Position numbers and translations under genes: made by a program
In this document: piece by piece, positions 15,541-24,942 of the stretch
How positions within the stretch are numbered: position 1 is the first letter of the stretch
How the letters are laid out: every line of letters begins with the position of its first letter
Notes under the pieces: generated by a model
The model's input: the letters and a program-made list of their open reading frames with translations, nothing else
Told to the model about the DNA's origin: nothing
Database searches by the model: none
From: Leptolyngbya sp. FACHB-8
GTDB taxonomy: Bacteria; Cyanobacteriota; Cyanobacteriia; Elainellales; Elainellaceae
Direction of reading: 5' to 3'
Length of the DNA stretch: 64,000 bases
NCBI RefSeq assembly: GCF_014695575.1
Contig: NZ_JACJOO010000078.1
Span: forward strand, 39,719-103,718

Positions 15541-18500
15541 ATGACGATCCCAGAAACCCCAAATCCTTCGGAGACAACTTTTTGGGGTGATAGCGAGATG
15601 GCAGCGTTCATGCGCTCCTACGACTGGTCAACTACCCCATTAGGTGCTGTCGAAACCTGGTCGCCAAGCCTGCGAACCCTGGTTAGCACCATGCTTCCGT
15701 CTCGCTTTGCCCAAAGCATTTTCTGGGGAGAAGACTACATCCAGCTTTACAACGATGCCGTGATTCCCATCTATGGCGCAAACCACCCCAAGGCATTGGG
15801 GCAACCCGCGAGAGAGACCTGGGCAGAAATCTGGCATGACCAGGTTAAGCCGATGTTTGAAAGTGTCAGGACTACGGGCGAAGTCTTCTTTGCGGTAGAT
15901 CAGCTTTTTCACCCCATGCGCTTTGGCTACCTGGAAGAGACCTACTTCACGCTCTGCTATAGCCCCGTTCGGGATGAGACGGGCCAGGTGAGTGGGATGC
16001 TTTGTACCTCGACTGAGACGACTCAGCAAGTGATTGGTCAACGTCGCTTGACCATGCTGCGAGAGCTAGCGGTGGCGGTCAGTGGAGCAAAAACGCGATC
16101 GTCCGCCTACCTCACTGCTGCCGCTGCGCTCAATCCTTACGATATTCCCTTTGCCCTGTTCTATCAGGTCAATGGCAACCTGGCAGAACGGGTCGCTTTT
16201 AGTGGGTTGAGCGCAGACAGTGCCATTGCGCCAGAAGAAATTAATCTGACTGAACAATCGGATTCCTGGTCGCTGATGGAGGTTTTCCAGAGCCGTGAAT
16301 CCTTGCTGATAACCGATGTGGTCGATCGCTTCGGAGCATTCCCCGTCGAACCCTGGGGAGAAAGCCCCCGTTCTGCCTTCATTCTCCCGATTCTATCCAG
16401 CAACAAAGAAGCGGTGGAGGGTTTGCTGGTGGCAGGGATCAGCCCCCGGCTTGAATTCAATGCCGACTATCGCGCATTTCTGGGGCTGGTGGCTCAGCAG
16501 GTGGAAAGTGCGATCGCCATCGCTCGCAGCTATGAGGAGGATCATAAACGGGCTGAGGCTTTGGCAGAACTCGATCGCGCCAAAACCACTTTTTTCAGCA
16601 ATGTATCCCACGGATTTCGGACGCCGCTGACGCTGATGTTGGCACCGTTGGAAGATGCGTTGGCGACGTTGGCCGAACGGGCTGATCTGAAAGAACCGCT
16701 CCAGGTCGTGCATCGGAACGGGTTACGGCTGCTAAAGCTGGTCAATATGCTTTTAGACTTCTCGCGCATGGAGAGCGCTTACCCCGAAGGGGGAACTGCT
16801 TCGCACCGCATCTCTTCCAGTTATCAACCAACCGATTTAGCCACTTTTACGGCTGAACTGGCTAGCGTGTTTCGCTCGGCGATCGAGCGGGCAAATTTGC
16901 GCCTGGTGGTGGATTGCCCTCCTCTGCCTGAGCCTGTTTACGTCGATCGGGAGATGTGGGAAAAGATTGTGCTGAACCTACTCTCCAATGCGTTTAAGTT
17001 TACGTTCACGGGTGAGATTGCCGTTCGGCTGCATCTCGCAGGTGAGCAGGTTGAACTTAGCGTAGAAGACACGGGCATTGGCATTCCAGCCAGCGAAATT
17101 CCGCGTTTGTTTGAGCGGTTCTACCAGGTCAAAGGTTCCCAAGGTCGCACGATTGAAGGATCAGGGATTGGCTTGTCGCTGGTGCAAGAATGGGTCAAAT
17201 TGCAGGGTGGCACGGTTCAGGTGAGCAGTATAGAAGGGCAGGGCACTTGCTTTAAGGTTGCCATTCCCACCAGATACGCCCATCTTCCCCCTGACCGGGT
17301 TGGGGCAAGCCCTAGCGCGCCTGTCACCTCAATGGGAGCCTCTCCCTATGTTGAGGAAGCATTGTGGTGGCTTCCCGAAACGGATGAAATCATCAAACCT
17401 TCCGCAGACCCAGCAGAACGGAGCCAGAGTTTCTCTCCCTCCTACTCTCACACGGCCTCCTCGCCATCGAACCGAGTTCTATTGATGGATGACAACGCGG
17501 ATATGCGCGACTACGTGAAACGGTTACTCAGCCAACGCTGGCAGGTAGAAACCGCTGCTAATGGTGCGATCGCCCTCAACCTAATCCAACAACAACTCCC
17601 CGATCTGGTACTGACGGATGTAATGATGCCGGAGGTCGATGGTTTTCAACTGCTGAAGGCACTCCGGGCTGACCCCATCACAAAAAGTATTCCAATTATT
17701 TTGCTGTCAGCACGAGCAGGGGAAGAAGCCACCGTCGAAGGACTGGAAGCCGGAGCCGATGATTACTTGATCAAACCCTTCTCAGCCCGTGAGTTAATGG
17801 CACGAGTCGAAACCCAACTCCAAATGACCCGGCTCCGCCAGGAGCTAGCCGCCAACCGTTTCAAGAATGAGTTTCTCATGACCGTCACCCATGAACTGCA
17901 ATCGCCCCTGGCAACGATTCTGGGATGGGCACGATTTCTCCAAACCAAACCTCTTGATCCAGAGACAACGGCACGAGCACTTGCCACGATCGAGCGCAAC
18001 GCCACCATCGAAGCAAAACTGATCAAGGGCTTGCTAGATGTTGCCAGCATTCTTTCTGGAAAGCTGCGCTTGAAGTCTCAAGTCGTTGACCTGGCTTCTC
18101 TGACACAAAATGTGACGACAACATTCCGCGAAGTCGCCCAGGCAAAGCGCATTCAACTCGTCGAAAAAATATCGAAGAAGTTGCGGGGAGATATTTTTGC
18201 TGATGGCGATCGCCTCAAACAAGTCATCACTAACCTGCTGGAGAATGCCATTAAATTCACACCAGAAGGTGGACAGGTCATCATCCAGTTAGAACGCCGC
18301 AAATCTGGGGTGCAAATTATGGTCAGCGACACCGGAATCGGCATTCATCCTGATTTTCTTCCCTATGTTTTCGATCGCTTCACCCAGGCAGAAGTCCCCA
18401 GCCGTCAGACACCAGGAGGAGTAGGCATTGGGCTGGCGATCGCCCGTCACCTGGTTGAATTACATCACGGTACGATCGAGGTAGACAGTGCCGGAGAAGG

Positions 18501-18543
18501 ACAAGGCGCAACGTTTACCGTTTGGCTACCTTTAGCTCAATAA
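15541..18543 (+). CDS. Hybrid histidine kinase: PAS-GAF-HK-REC-HK
   Basis: This protein has 1000 residues and a good site (GAGGAGAG). Order: a PAS-like sensor at 15-165 (DWSTTPLGAVETWSPSLRT), a GAF-like domain at 170-330, HisKA at 350-415 with His357, an ATPase domain at 430-570, a receiver at 645-760 (LLMDDNADMRDYV, Asp in LTDVMMPEVDG), then a second HisKA (VTHELQSPLATILG) and a second ATPase (GIGLAIARHLVELHHG). The first H box reads SHGFRTPL, where nearly all family members have SHEFRTPL, so the first core may be altered in activity. Cytosolic. Closely related to the protein at 18733. Confidence 0.92.
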   Translation: MTIPETPNPSETTFWGDSEMAAFMRSYDWSTTPLGAVETWSPSLRTLVSTMLPSRFAQSIFWGEDYIQLYNDAVIPIYGANHPKALGQPARETWAEIWHDQVKPMFESVRTTGEVFFAVDQLFHPMRFGYLEETYFTLCYSPVRDETGQVSGMLCTSTETTQQVIGQRRLTMLRELAVAVSGAKTRSSAYLTAAAALNPYDIPFALFYQVNGNLAERVAFSGLSADSAIAPEEINLTEQSDSWSLMEVFQSRESLLITDVVDRFGAFPVEPWGESPRSAFILPILSSNKEAVEGLLVAGISPRLEFNADYRAFLGLVAQQVESAIAIARSYEEDHKRAEALAELDRAKTTFFSNVSHGFRTPLTLMLAPLEDALATLAERADLKEPLQVVHRNGLRLLKLVNMLLDFSRMESAYPEGGTASHRISSSYQPTDLATFTAELASVFRSAIERANLRLVVDCPPLPEPVYVDREMWEKIVLNLLSNAFKFTFTGEIAVRLHLAGEQVELSVEDTGIGIPASEIPRLFERFYQVKGSQGRTIEGSGIGLSLVQEWVKLQGGTVQVSSIEGQGTCFKVAIPTRYAHLPPDRVGASPSAPVTSMGASPYVEEALWWLPETDEIIKPSADPAERSQSFSPSYSHTASSPSNRVLLMDDNADMRDYVKRLLSQRWQVETAANGAIALNLIQQQLPDLVLTDVMMPEVDGFQLLKALRADPITKSIPIILLSARAGEEATVEGLEAGADDYLIKPFSARELMARVETQLQMTRLRQELAANRFKNEFLMTVTHELQSPLATILGWARFLQTKPLDPETTARALATIERNATIEAKLIKGLLDVASILSGKLRLKSQVVDLASLTQNVTTTFREVAQAKRIQLVEKISKKLRGDIFADGDRLKQVITNLLENAIKFTPEGGQVIIQLERRKSGVQIMVSDTGIGIHPDFLPYVFDRFTQAEVPSRQTPGGVGIGLAIARHLVELHHGTIEVDSAGEGQGATFTVWLPLAQ

Positions 18544-18549
18544 GACAAT

Positions 18550-18693
18550 ATAGCGAGGGATATTTTTCACGATACGGTGAAGCTGGCACTGCAAAAAGAT
18601 GGGTGGACGATTACTGGCAACGTGATCGGTGTAGAAATTCTTAATGCTTCCCAAAAAGTTAGCCAATGGCAGCAATTAACTGTGCCTAGATAA
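18550..18693 (+). pseudogene. Chimeric scrap of XisH-like and DUF2283-like genes
   Basis: The frame continues directly after the stop of the hybrid kinase. Its first half, ARDIFHDTVKLALQKDGWTI, matches the N-terminus of XisH-type proteins (fdxN-element excision controlling factor family). Its second half, GNVIGVEILNASQKV, matches the C-terminal part of DUF2283 proteins. The two pieces are joined in frame at TG-N. No start codon is present. It looks like a recombination scar between two common cyanobacterial accessory genes. Confidence 0.6.
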
Positions 18694-18732
18694 CGCTATT
18701 AAACCTGGATACAGCCCCTAACGTTAGATTGC

Positions 18733-21700
18733 GTGAGCGATCAAGTTATGCAACGACCTAAATCTGAAACCGTCACTTTAAAGGACATCCTGATTACGGA
18801 GGAGCTAGCCCAACGCCCGCCCCGTTCGCCTAACTTGCAAGCAGAGAATCAGGCAATGCGATCGCTGGCTCAGCAGATGGCGCGAGATTCCCAAAGCCTG
18901 ATGCAAACCCTGGCAGACACGGCGCTGGAACTGTGTCAGGCAGGCACAGCAGGCGTTAGCTTACTGGAAACCACAGCGGACGGAGAAAAATGCTTTCGCT
19001 GGAATGTGTTGGCTGGAACCCTAGCCCATCATGCCGGTAGCACGACCCCCCACCACTTTAGCCCCTGCGGGGTTTGCCTCGATCAGGGCACTCCCGTCCT
19101 TTTTTCTCACCCTGGATCTTATTTCACCTACTTTCAGGCAGCCAATACTCTAATCGTCGAAGGCCTGGTGTTGCCTCTGATGGCTGATCATCACGCCCTT
19201 GGCACGATCTGGATTATGTCGCACGATGAGCAGCGGCACTTTGATGCAGAAGATGTGCGAATCATGACCAGCCTGGCAGACTTTACCGCCACCGCCCTGC
19301 TCTTAAATCAGCGACAAACGCGTGAATTGCTGGCGGTCAATGCAGCTTTAGAGGCAAAAGTTGAAGAACACAGACATGCAGAAGCGCAATTACGGGCTTT
19401 AATCTCCAATCTTCCCGGTGGGGCAACGTTTGTGCTCGATCGCGATCTCCGTTATTTGCTGGCAGAAGGAGAAGCCCTGGCGATCGCCGGATTCAAACCC
19501 GAAGACTTTGTGGGGCGAACCATTTTTGAGGTGCTGCCGTCCGACCTGGCCGCAAAGTATGAGCCGCTATACCGTCAAGCCTTCGCGGGTGAGCCGTTTG
19601 AACATGAGCACCAGGCTCACGACCGCACCTACATTTCACGGGGAACACCGCTTTATTCGCCGGAGGGTGAAGTCTACGCGGTGCTTGCGGTTTCCTATGA
19701 CATCAGCGATCGCATCTACGCCGAAGCCGCGTTGCGCCAATCGGAAGAAAAATATCGATCGCTGTTCAACTCAATGGACGAAGCCTATGCGGTTGTCGAA
19801 GTCCTGGCAGATGACAACGGCGAGTGGAACGATTTCCTGTTTTTGGAAGTTAATCCCGCTTTCGTGAAGCAGACCGGCATGGAGTATCCGGTCGGACGTA
19901 AAGCCACGGAACTTCTAGGGACACCCAATTTAAATTGGGCAAAAATTTATGGGCGTGTTGCCGAAACGGGTGAACCGATCCGGGTTGAAGAAGGCGAAGC
20001 CACCCTGGGTCGCGTTTTCGACCTGTATGTTTTCCGTCTGGGTGGAGACGGTAGCCGCCGCGTGGCCGTCCTATTTACCGACATCACCGATCGCAAGAAA
20101 GCAGAAGCAGCCTTGCAGGAAAGCGAAGAAAGACAGGCTTACTTACTCAGGTTAAGTGATGCTTTACGTCCACTTTCAGACCCAATTAAGATCCAGTGGC
20201 AAGCTCTAAATATCGTCGGTGAATACTTGGATCTTGACCGTGTCCTATACAGCGAAATCGATCCGGATGTCACAACATACACCGTCTATGTCAATTATGT
20301 GCGGGAGGGATTTCCCTCTTATACCGGCAGTTACCCAATACGCCTTTTCGCTGAATCCGTAAAAAATTTACGCCTGGGTAAAACGTCTGTCATTTACGAC
20401 GTAGAAAATGAGGAGCAGTTTAACGAAGAGGAAAGAGCGATCTGCCGGGGCATTAATGTGCAGGCATTCGTTGTGGTGCCACTGATTAAACAAGGACAGT
20501 GGGTTGTCAATGTTGTGGCCCATTACAGCAAAGCTCGCAACTGGACGCAGTATGACGTTTCAATCTTGGAAGAAACGGCGGAAAGAACTTGGGCGGCGGT
20601 CGAACGTGCCCGCGCCGAAGCCGCCCTACGCGAATTGGAAGTTCAACGGATTCGAGAACAATCTGCCCTTGAACAAGAACGCCAACGCGCCGAATCCTTG
20701 GCAGAACTCGATCGCGCCAAAACCCTCTTCTTCACTAACATCAGCCACGAATTCCGCACCCCGTTAACGCTATCACTGGCTCCGTTACAAGACGTGTTGA
20801 GCGATCTCGAAGAGAAATCTGCTAACGCAGATCGCAACCATCCCCTCGACCCCATTCACCGAGAACGGTTAGAACTCATTCACCGCAATAGCCTCCGCTT
20901 ATTGAAACTGGTCAATACCCTGCTCGACTTCTCCCGCATTGAAGCCGGACGCATGGCAGCAGCGTACGAACCAACGGATTTAGCTCTGTTTACAACTGAA
21001 CTCGCCAGTGTGTTTCGGTCAGCGATCGAACGCGCAGGTTTACAGTTGATTGTCGATTGCCCCCCCTTACCCGAACCTGTTTACATCGATCGGGAGATGT
21101 GGGAAAAGATTGTTCTAAATTTGCTCTCTAATGCCTTTAAATTCACCTTTACAGGCGAAATCCGAGTCAGCTTGCATGCGACCGATGGCAATCAAGCCCT
21201 CCTCCAAATTAAAGACACAGGAACCGGAATTGCCCCAGAACACTTGCCTCATCTGTTTGAGCGGTTCTACCAAATCCGAGGAACCCAGGCACGAACCCAT
21301 GAAGGATCAGGCATCGGTCTTACCCTGGTGCATGAACTGGTGCGACTACAGGGTGGCACGATCGAGGTCAGCAGCACAGTAGGAGAGGGAACTTGTTTTG
21401 CGATCGCCCTGCCGTTTGGGACAGAACATCTGCCCAGCGATCGACTTCAACTTGAAGGCGATCGCCAACCCACTCGAACTTTGGCATCCACTGCAGTGAG
21501 AGCCACCTCTTATATGGAAGAAGCCGAGCGATGGCTTCCAGCACAGAAAAATTGGGAACAGACCATTGAGAATACGGAAGAGCAGACTGTTCAAACTGCC
21601 AATTTCTCCTCATGCCCGACAGTTGCTTCTGCTCATGTACTCTTAGTGGATGATAATGCCGACATGCGAGAGTATCTGACTCGTATCTTGAGTGAGCACT

Positions 21701-22770
21701 TTCAAGTCAAAGCGGCTGCAGATGGAGCAACGGCTCTGACTGTGGCCCAAGAACAAGTGCCCGATCTCATCCTAAGCGATGTCATGATACCAGGGCTAAA
21801 TGGATTTGAATTGCTTGAGGCATTGCGAGCCGACTTGCGTACCAGGGAAGTACCGATCATCCTACTTTCTGCTCGTGCTGGAGAAGAAGCGATCGCCGAA
21901 GGACTGGAAGCCGGCGCAGATGATTATTTGATCAAGCCCTTCTCAGCCCAAGAACTGATTTCTCGTGTCACGGCTCATCTTCAGATGGCGCAACTCCGTG
22001 GAGAAGCCCTTCGGCAGGAACGAACGATAAATCGTCAAAAAGATGAGTTCATCTCTGTTGTTTCCCATGAACTGAACACACCCTTAGTGTCTATTCTTGG
22101 CTGGACGCGCATGTTGCGGAGTAATCCGCCCAGTCCAGTGATGCTAAACAAAGCCCTAGACACAATCGAACGTAATGCAACCCTACAAAGCAAACTGGTA
22201 CAAGATCTCCTTGACCTGTCCCGCATCACTGCAGGTAAATTCCGGCTGAATCTTCAACCGATTGAACTGCAACCTGTGATTGAAGCCGCGATCGCAACGG
22301 TGACTCAAACCGCAGCAAACAAAGGAATTAACCTAACGTGGCAGGAAAATGCCGCAGAACCCCTTGTCGTGATGGGAGATGGCGATCGCCTTGGGCAAGT
22401 CATCTGCAATCTCCTGACCAATGCCATTAAATTCACTCCCGAATCTGGCAGTGTCACCCTTGAACTATCCGTGATTCATGACGATCGTGCTTCGGATACT
22501 TCCTATGCTGAAATTCGAGTTACGGATACAGGGATTGGGATTGTGACTGATTTTCTACCCTATGTCTTCGATCGCTTCAGCCAAGCTGAAAGGGCACACT
22601 CAGCCAAGGGATTAGGTTTGGGATTAGCGATCGCCCGTCACATTGTCGAACTGCACAATGGCTTGATTCGGGTAGAAAGCTCAGGAGAAGGGCAGGGGGC
22701 AACCTTTATCGTTAGGTTGCTCCTTGTGCAACAGGTGAAATGCTCTCTACCTCCAGAAAGCAAATTTTAG
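18733..22770 (+). CDS. Hybrid histidine kinase: GAF-PAS-PAS-GAF-HK-REC-HK
   Basis: This is a protein of 1345 residues, starting at GTG 18733 or ATG 18748. A GAF domain covers about 50-195, PAS domains about 215-330 and 335-465, and a second GAF about 475-640. HisKA has NISHEFRTPLTLSLAPL (His near 671), then ATPase, then a receiver at 970-1090 (LLVDDNADMREYL, Asp in LSDVMIPGLNG). A second HisKA (VSHELNTPLVSILG) and ATPase (GLGLGLAIARHIVELHNG) end the protein. No membrane segment is seen. The C-terminal 700 residues are a close paralogue of 15541-18543, so a tandem duplication is likely. No DNA-binding partner is adjacent. Confidence 0.92.
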   Translation: MSDQVMQRPKSETVTLKDILITEELAQRPPRSPNLQAENQAMRSLAQQMARDSQSLMQTLADTALELCQAGTAGVSLLETTADGEKCFRWNVLAGTLAHHAGSTTPHHFSPCGVCLDQGTPVLFSHPGSYFTYFQAANTLIVEGLVLPLMADHHALGTIWIMSHDEQRHFDAEDVRIMTSLADFTATALLLNQRQTRELLAVNAALEAKVEEHRHAEAQLRALISNLPGGATFVLDRDLRYLLAEGEALAIAGFKPEDFVGRTIFEVLPSDLAAKYEPLYRQAFAGEPFEHEHQAHDRTYISRGTPLYSPEGEVYAVLAVSYDISDRIYAEAALRQSEEKYRSLFNSMDEAYAVVEVLADDNGEWNDFLFLEVNPAFVKQTGMEYPVGRKATELLGTPNLNWAKIYGRVAETGEPIRVEEGEATLGRVFDLYVFRLGGDGSRRVAVLFTDITDRKKAEAALQESEERQAYLLRLSDALRPLSDPIKIQWQALNIVGEYLDLDRVLYSEIDPDVTTYTVYVNYVREGFPSYTGSYPIRLFAESVKNLRLGKTSVIYDVENEEQFNEEERAICRGINVQAFVVVPLIKQGQWVVNVVAHYSKARNWTQYDVSILEETAERTWAAVERARAEAALRELEVQRIREQSALEQERQRAESLAELDRAKTLFFTNISHEFRTPLTLSLAPLQDVLSDLEEKSANADRNHPLDPIHRERLELIHRNSLRLLKLVNTLLDFSRIEAGRMAAAYEPTDLALFTTELASVFRSAIERAGLQLIVDCPPLPEPVYIDREMWEKIVLNLLSNAFKFTFTGEIRVSLHATDGNQALLQIKDTGTGIAPEHLPHLFERFYQIRGTQARTHEGSGIGLTLVHELVRLQGGTIEVSSTVGEGTCFAIALPFGTEHLPSDRLQLEGDRQPTRTLASTAVRATSYMEEAERWLPAQKNWEQTIENTEEQTVQTANFSSCPTVASAHVLLVDDNADMREYLTRILSEHFQVKAAADGATALTVAQEQVPDLILSDVMIPGLNGFELLEALRADLRTREVPIILLSARAGEEAIAEGLEAGADDYLIKPFSAQELISRVTAHLQMAQLRGEALRQERTINRQKDEFISVVSHELNTPLVSILGWTRMLRSNPPSPVMLNKALDTIERNATLQSKLVQDLLDLSRITAGKFRLNLQPIELQPVIEAAIATVTQTAANKGINLTWQENAAEPLVVMGDGDRLGQVICNLLTNAIKFTPESGSVTLELSVIHDDRASDTSYAEIRVTDTGIGIVTDFLPYVFDRFSQAERAHSAKGLGLGLAIARHIVELHNGLIRVESSGEGQGATFIVRLLLVQQVKCSLPPESKF

Positions 22771-22933
22771 ATAGAGATAACGGTACAGTAGCTTACCTCA
22801 TAGACATTTATTGTTATCTCTATCTGGAATTCGCGAAACTTGGGAGAATGGGTGGGTTGGCATCATGGATGGGAGGGAGGGGAATGGTGCCTAAGGTAAT
22901 TGTGGTGCCGATCGATGGACGAGCGAAGTTGGT

Positions 22934-23057
22934 AACCTCAGTTCGGGTTAAGGGCGTTTTCGAGTGCCGCGCAACGCGTGGCACTCGAAAACGCTCATTT
23001 TGGCGTGCGCTTTGCGCACGCCAAAATGAGCACTTCAGCTTATCCCGAACTGAGGTT
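22934..23057. repeat. Cloverleaf-type palindrome: outer stem with two hairpins
   Basis: The outer arms AACCTCAGTTCGGGTTA (22934-22950) and TATCCCGAACTGAGGTT (23041-23057) pair with one mismatch. Inside are hairpin a, 22954-22994 (15-bp stem GCGTTTTCGAGTGCC, partly self-complementary loop), and hairpin b, 22995-23029 (16-bp stem, loop TTT, tip GCGCTTTGCGC). The design is the same as at 2141-2274. It lies between converging genes. Confidence 0.95.
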
Positions 23058-23093
23058 AAATAGGATTTTAGGGAATGCGTTATAACAAGTAAG

Positions 23094-23162
23094 GTTAAAT
23101 GCACACAACAAAAAGCAAGGTGACGCTTTGCGTCACCTTGCTTTTTGTTGTGTGCATTTAAC
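23094..23162. repeat. Perfect 33-bp hairpin, loop TTT
   Basis: The arms 23094-23126 and 23130-23162 are exact complements, tip GACGCTTTGCGTC. It lies 36 bases after the cloverleaf element. The 477-bp gap between the hybrid kinase and ssuB holds these two elements and no gene. Confidence 0.97.
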
Positions 23163-23247
23163 ACGACATGATATTACAGGGAAAAGAAACGTTGAAACGA
23201 GAAGCTAAACCAGGGCACACTTAAAAACACAACTTCCATAGCGGAAG

Positions 23248-24033
23248 CTAATGGGCATGAGCCATTTCTGGTAGTCCATCTGGTATGGTATTTGCCAAAC
23301 TCGCTGGCGTTCGCATGACTCGTTCCAAAATGTCCTCACTCAGGTTCACAAAAGCCTGGGATTTTCGTTGCCGCGGGCGTGGTAGGGGAATGGGCATATC
23401 CAGACTAATTTGCCCGTTTTCGATGAGGAGGACGCGATCGCCCAATGTCACTGCCTCATCCACATCATGGGTAATTAGGAAAACCGAAAACTGCTGTTCG
23501 AGCCAGAGGTCTTCAATCAGCCGCTGCATCTCAATGCGGGTAAGAGCATCGAGAGCCCCAAGGGGTTCATCCAGCATCAGCAAGCGTGGCTCTCTGACCA
23601 GCGCCCTCGCCAGGGCAACCCGTTGTTTCTGTCCACCCGACAGAACAGATGGAAATTCATTAGCGCGATCGGCTAAACCTACCTGCTCCAGGGCTTGCTG
23701 TGCCTTTTGCTGCCAGTTTTTCTGCTGAAGTCCCAGGCCAATGTTTCCTAGAACCCGTTCCCAGGGGAGAAGGCGATCGTTTTGGAACATCGTGCACGTG
23801 GCTCGGTTACGACCTTTTAGGGGCATTCCATCGATCAGAATGCCTCCTTGTGTCGCGGCCTCAAAACCCGCAATCAGCCGCAGGAGAGTGCTTTTGCCGC
23901 CGCCACTGCGCCCAACGATAGCTACAAATTCTCCGGGGGCAATGTCTAAATCAAGATTCCGAAGAACCTGGGTTTCTCCATAGGTTTTCGTTAAACCCAT
24001 CACTTTCACATCTGCACCGTTTACCCGTTCCAT
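23248..24033 (-). CDS. ssuB: Sulfonate ABC transporter, ATP-binding protein
   Basis: Walker A ([13 protein letters not shown]), the ABC signature ([15 protein letters not shown]) and Walker B ([16 protein letters not shown]) are all present, with a switch His in LITHDVDEA. The overall sequence follows SsuB of E. coli closely, including a C-terminal [10 protein letters not shown]. It powers import of alkanesulfonates or similar sulfur compounds. The ATG at 24033 has AAGG in front; a longer frame starts at 24114, 20 bases after ssuC. It is the last gene of ssuACB. No ssuD or ssuE oxygenase genes lie beside it. Confidence 0.88.
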   Translation of the reverse strand: MERVNGADVKVMGLTKTYGETQVLRNLDLDIAPGEFVAIVGRSGGGKSTLLRLIAGFEAATQGGILIDGMPLKGRNRATCTMFQNDRLLPWERVLGNIGLGLQQKNWQQKAQQALEQVGLADRANEFPSVLSGGQKQRVALARALVREPRLLMLDEPLGALDALTRIEMQRLIEDLWLEQQFSVFLITHDVDEAVTLGDRVLLIENGQISLDMPIPLPRPRQRKSQAFVNLSEDILERVMRTPASLANTIPDGLPEMAHAH

Positions 24034-24133
24034 GTGATACACCTTATTTCCTTGCAAGAAGTGACTTAAATGGCTGACATTAAAAAGCTGATTCTTCGCC
24101 CCTGCTATAGGCACAAAGAAAACAATGTTGCTG

Positions 24134-24916
24134 TTAGACCGATTGGTAGTTTGGGTTCCACTTCAACCATTTCTTTTCGACCATACGAGTGACTGAATCT
24201 GCCAGTTTGCCAAGGATTGCGTACATTAAAATACTGAGGACAACGACATCCGTTTGCATAAACTCGCGGGCATTCATAGCCATATAGCCAATACCCGAAT
24301 CGAGGGTAATCGTTTCAGCCACAATCAACGTTAACCACATAATTCCGAGGGCATAGCGCACACCCACTAAAATTGAACTCAGTGCCCCCGGAAAGATCAC
24401 CTTTCGGAACAGCGACCATCCCTGTAAACCGTAGGATTTTGCCATCTCAATCAATTGCGAATCAACGCTACGAACCCCATGAAATGTATTGAGATAAATA
24501 GGGAAAAAGACACCCAATGCAACCAGAAAGATCTTCGCTTCTTCTCCAATACCAAACCACAAAATGACGAGTGGAATTAGCGCTAAATGCGGAATGTTGC
24601 GGATCATCTGAACGGAAGTATCCAGCGCCTTCTCCGCAGAACGGGCAATGCCATTGAGCAATCCCAACGCAAAGCCAATACTGCCTCCAATGAGAAAGCC
24701 AACGATCGCTCGAACGGTGCTGATGATCAGGTTTCGGGATAATTCTCCAGTCAACGTGAGCCGTACACCTGCAACGACAACATCAGACGGGGCAGGTAAC
24801 ACACGGGTAGAAAGCCACTCAAATTTCACGAAAACTTGCCAGAGAATGAGCAGAGTAATCGGCAAGATCCAGGGAATGATCTGCGTGATAGCTCGATTAG
24901 AATAGCTGCGTTGCAT
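24134..24916 (-). CDS. ssuC: Sulfonate ABC transporter, permease protein
   Basis: A protein of 260 residues with about six hydrophobic segments, beginning at [16 protein letters not shown]. The permease loop that docks onto the ATPase is seen around [20 protein letters not shown], matching the EAA motif of the BPD family. It sits in the inner membrane with SsuB. The gene is 26 bases after ssuA. Family members for nitrate, taurine or sulfonate look alike; sulfonate is chosen from the neighbouring ssuB. Confidence 0.88.
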   Translation of the reverse strand: MQRSYSNRAITQIIPWILPITLLILWQVFVKFEWLSTRVLPAPSDVVVAGVRLTLTGELSRNLIISTVRAIVGFLIGGSIGFALGLLNGIARSAEKALDTSVQMIRNIPHLALIPLVILWFGIGEEAKIFLVALGVFFPIYLNTFHGVRSVDSQLIEMAKSYGLQGWSLFRKVIFPGALSSILVGVRYALGIMWLTLIVAETITLDSGIGYMAMNAREFMQTDVVVLSILMYAILGKLADSVTRMVEKKWLKWNPNYQSV

Positions 24917-24942
24917 CTCTAAAACTCCAGGGGGCGATCGCT

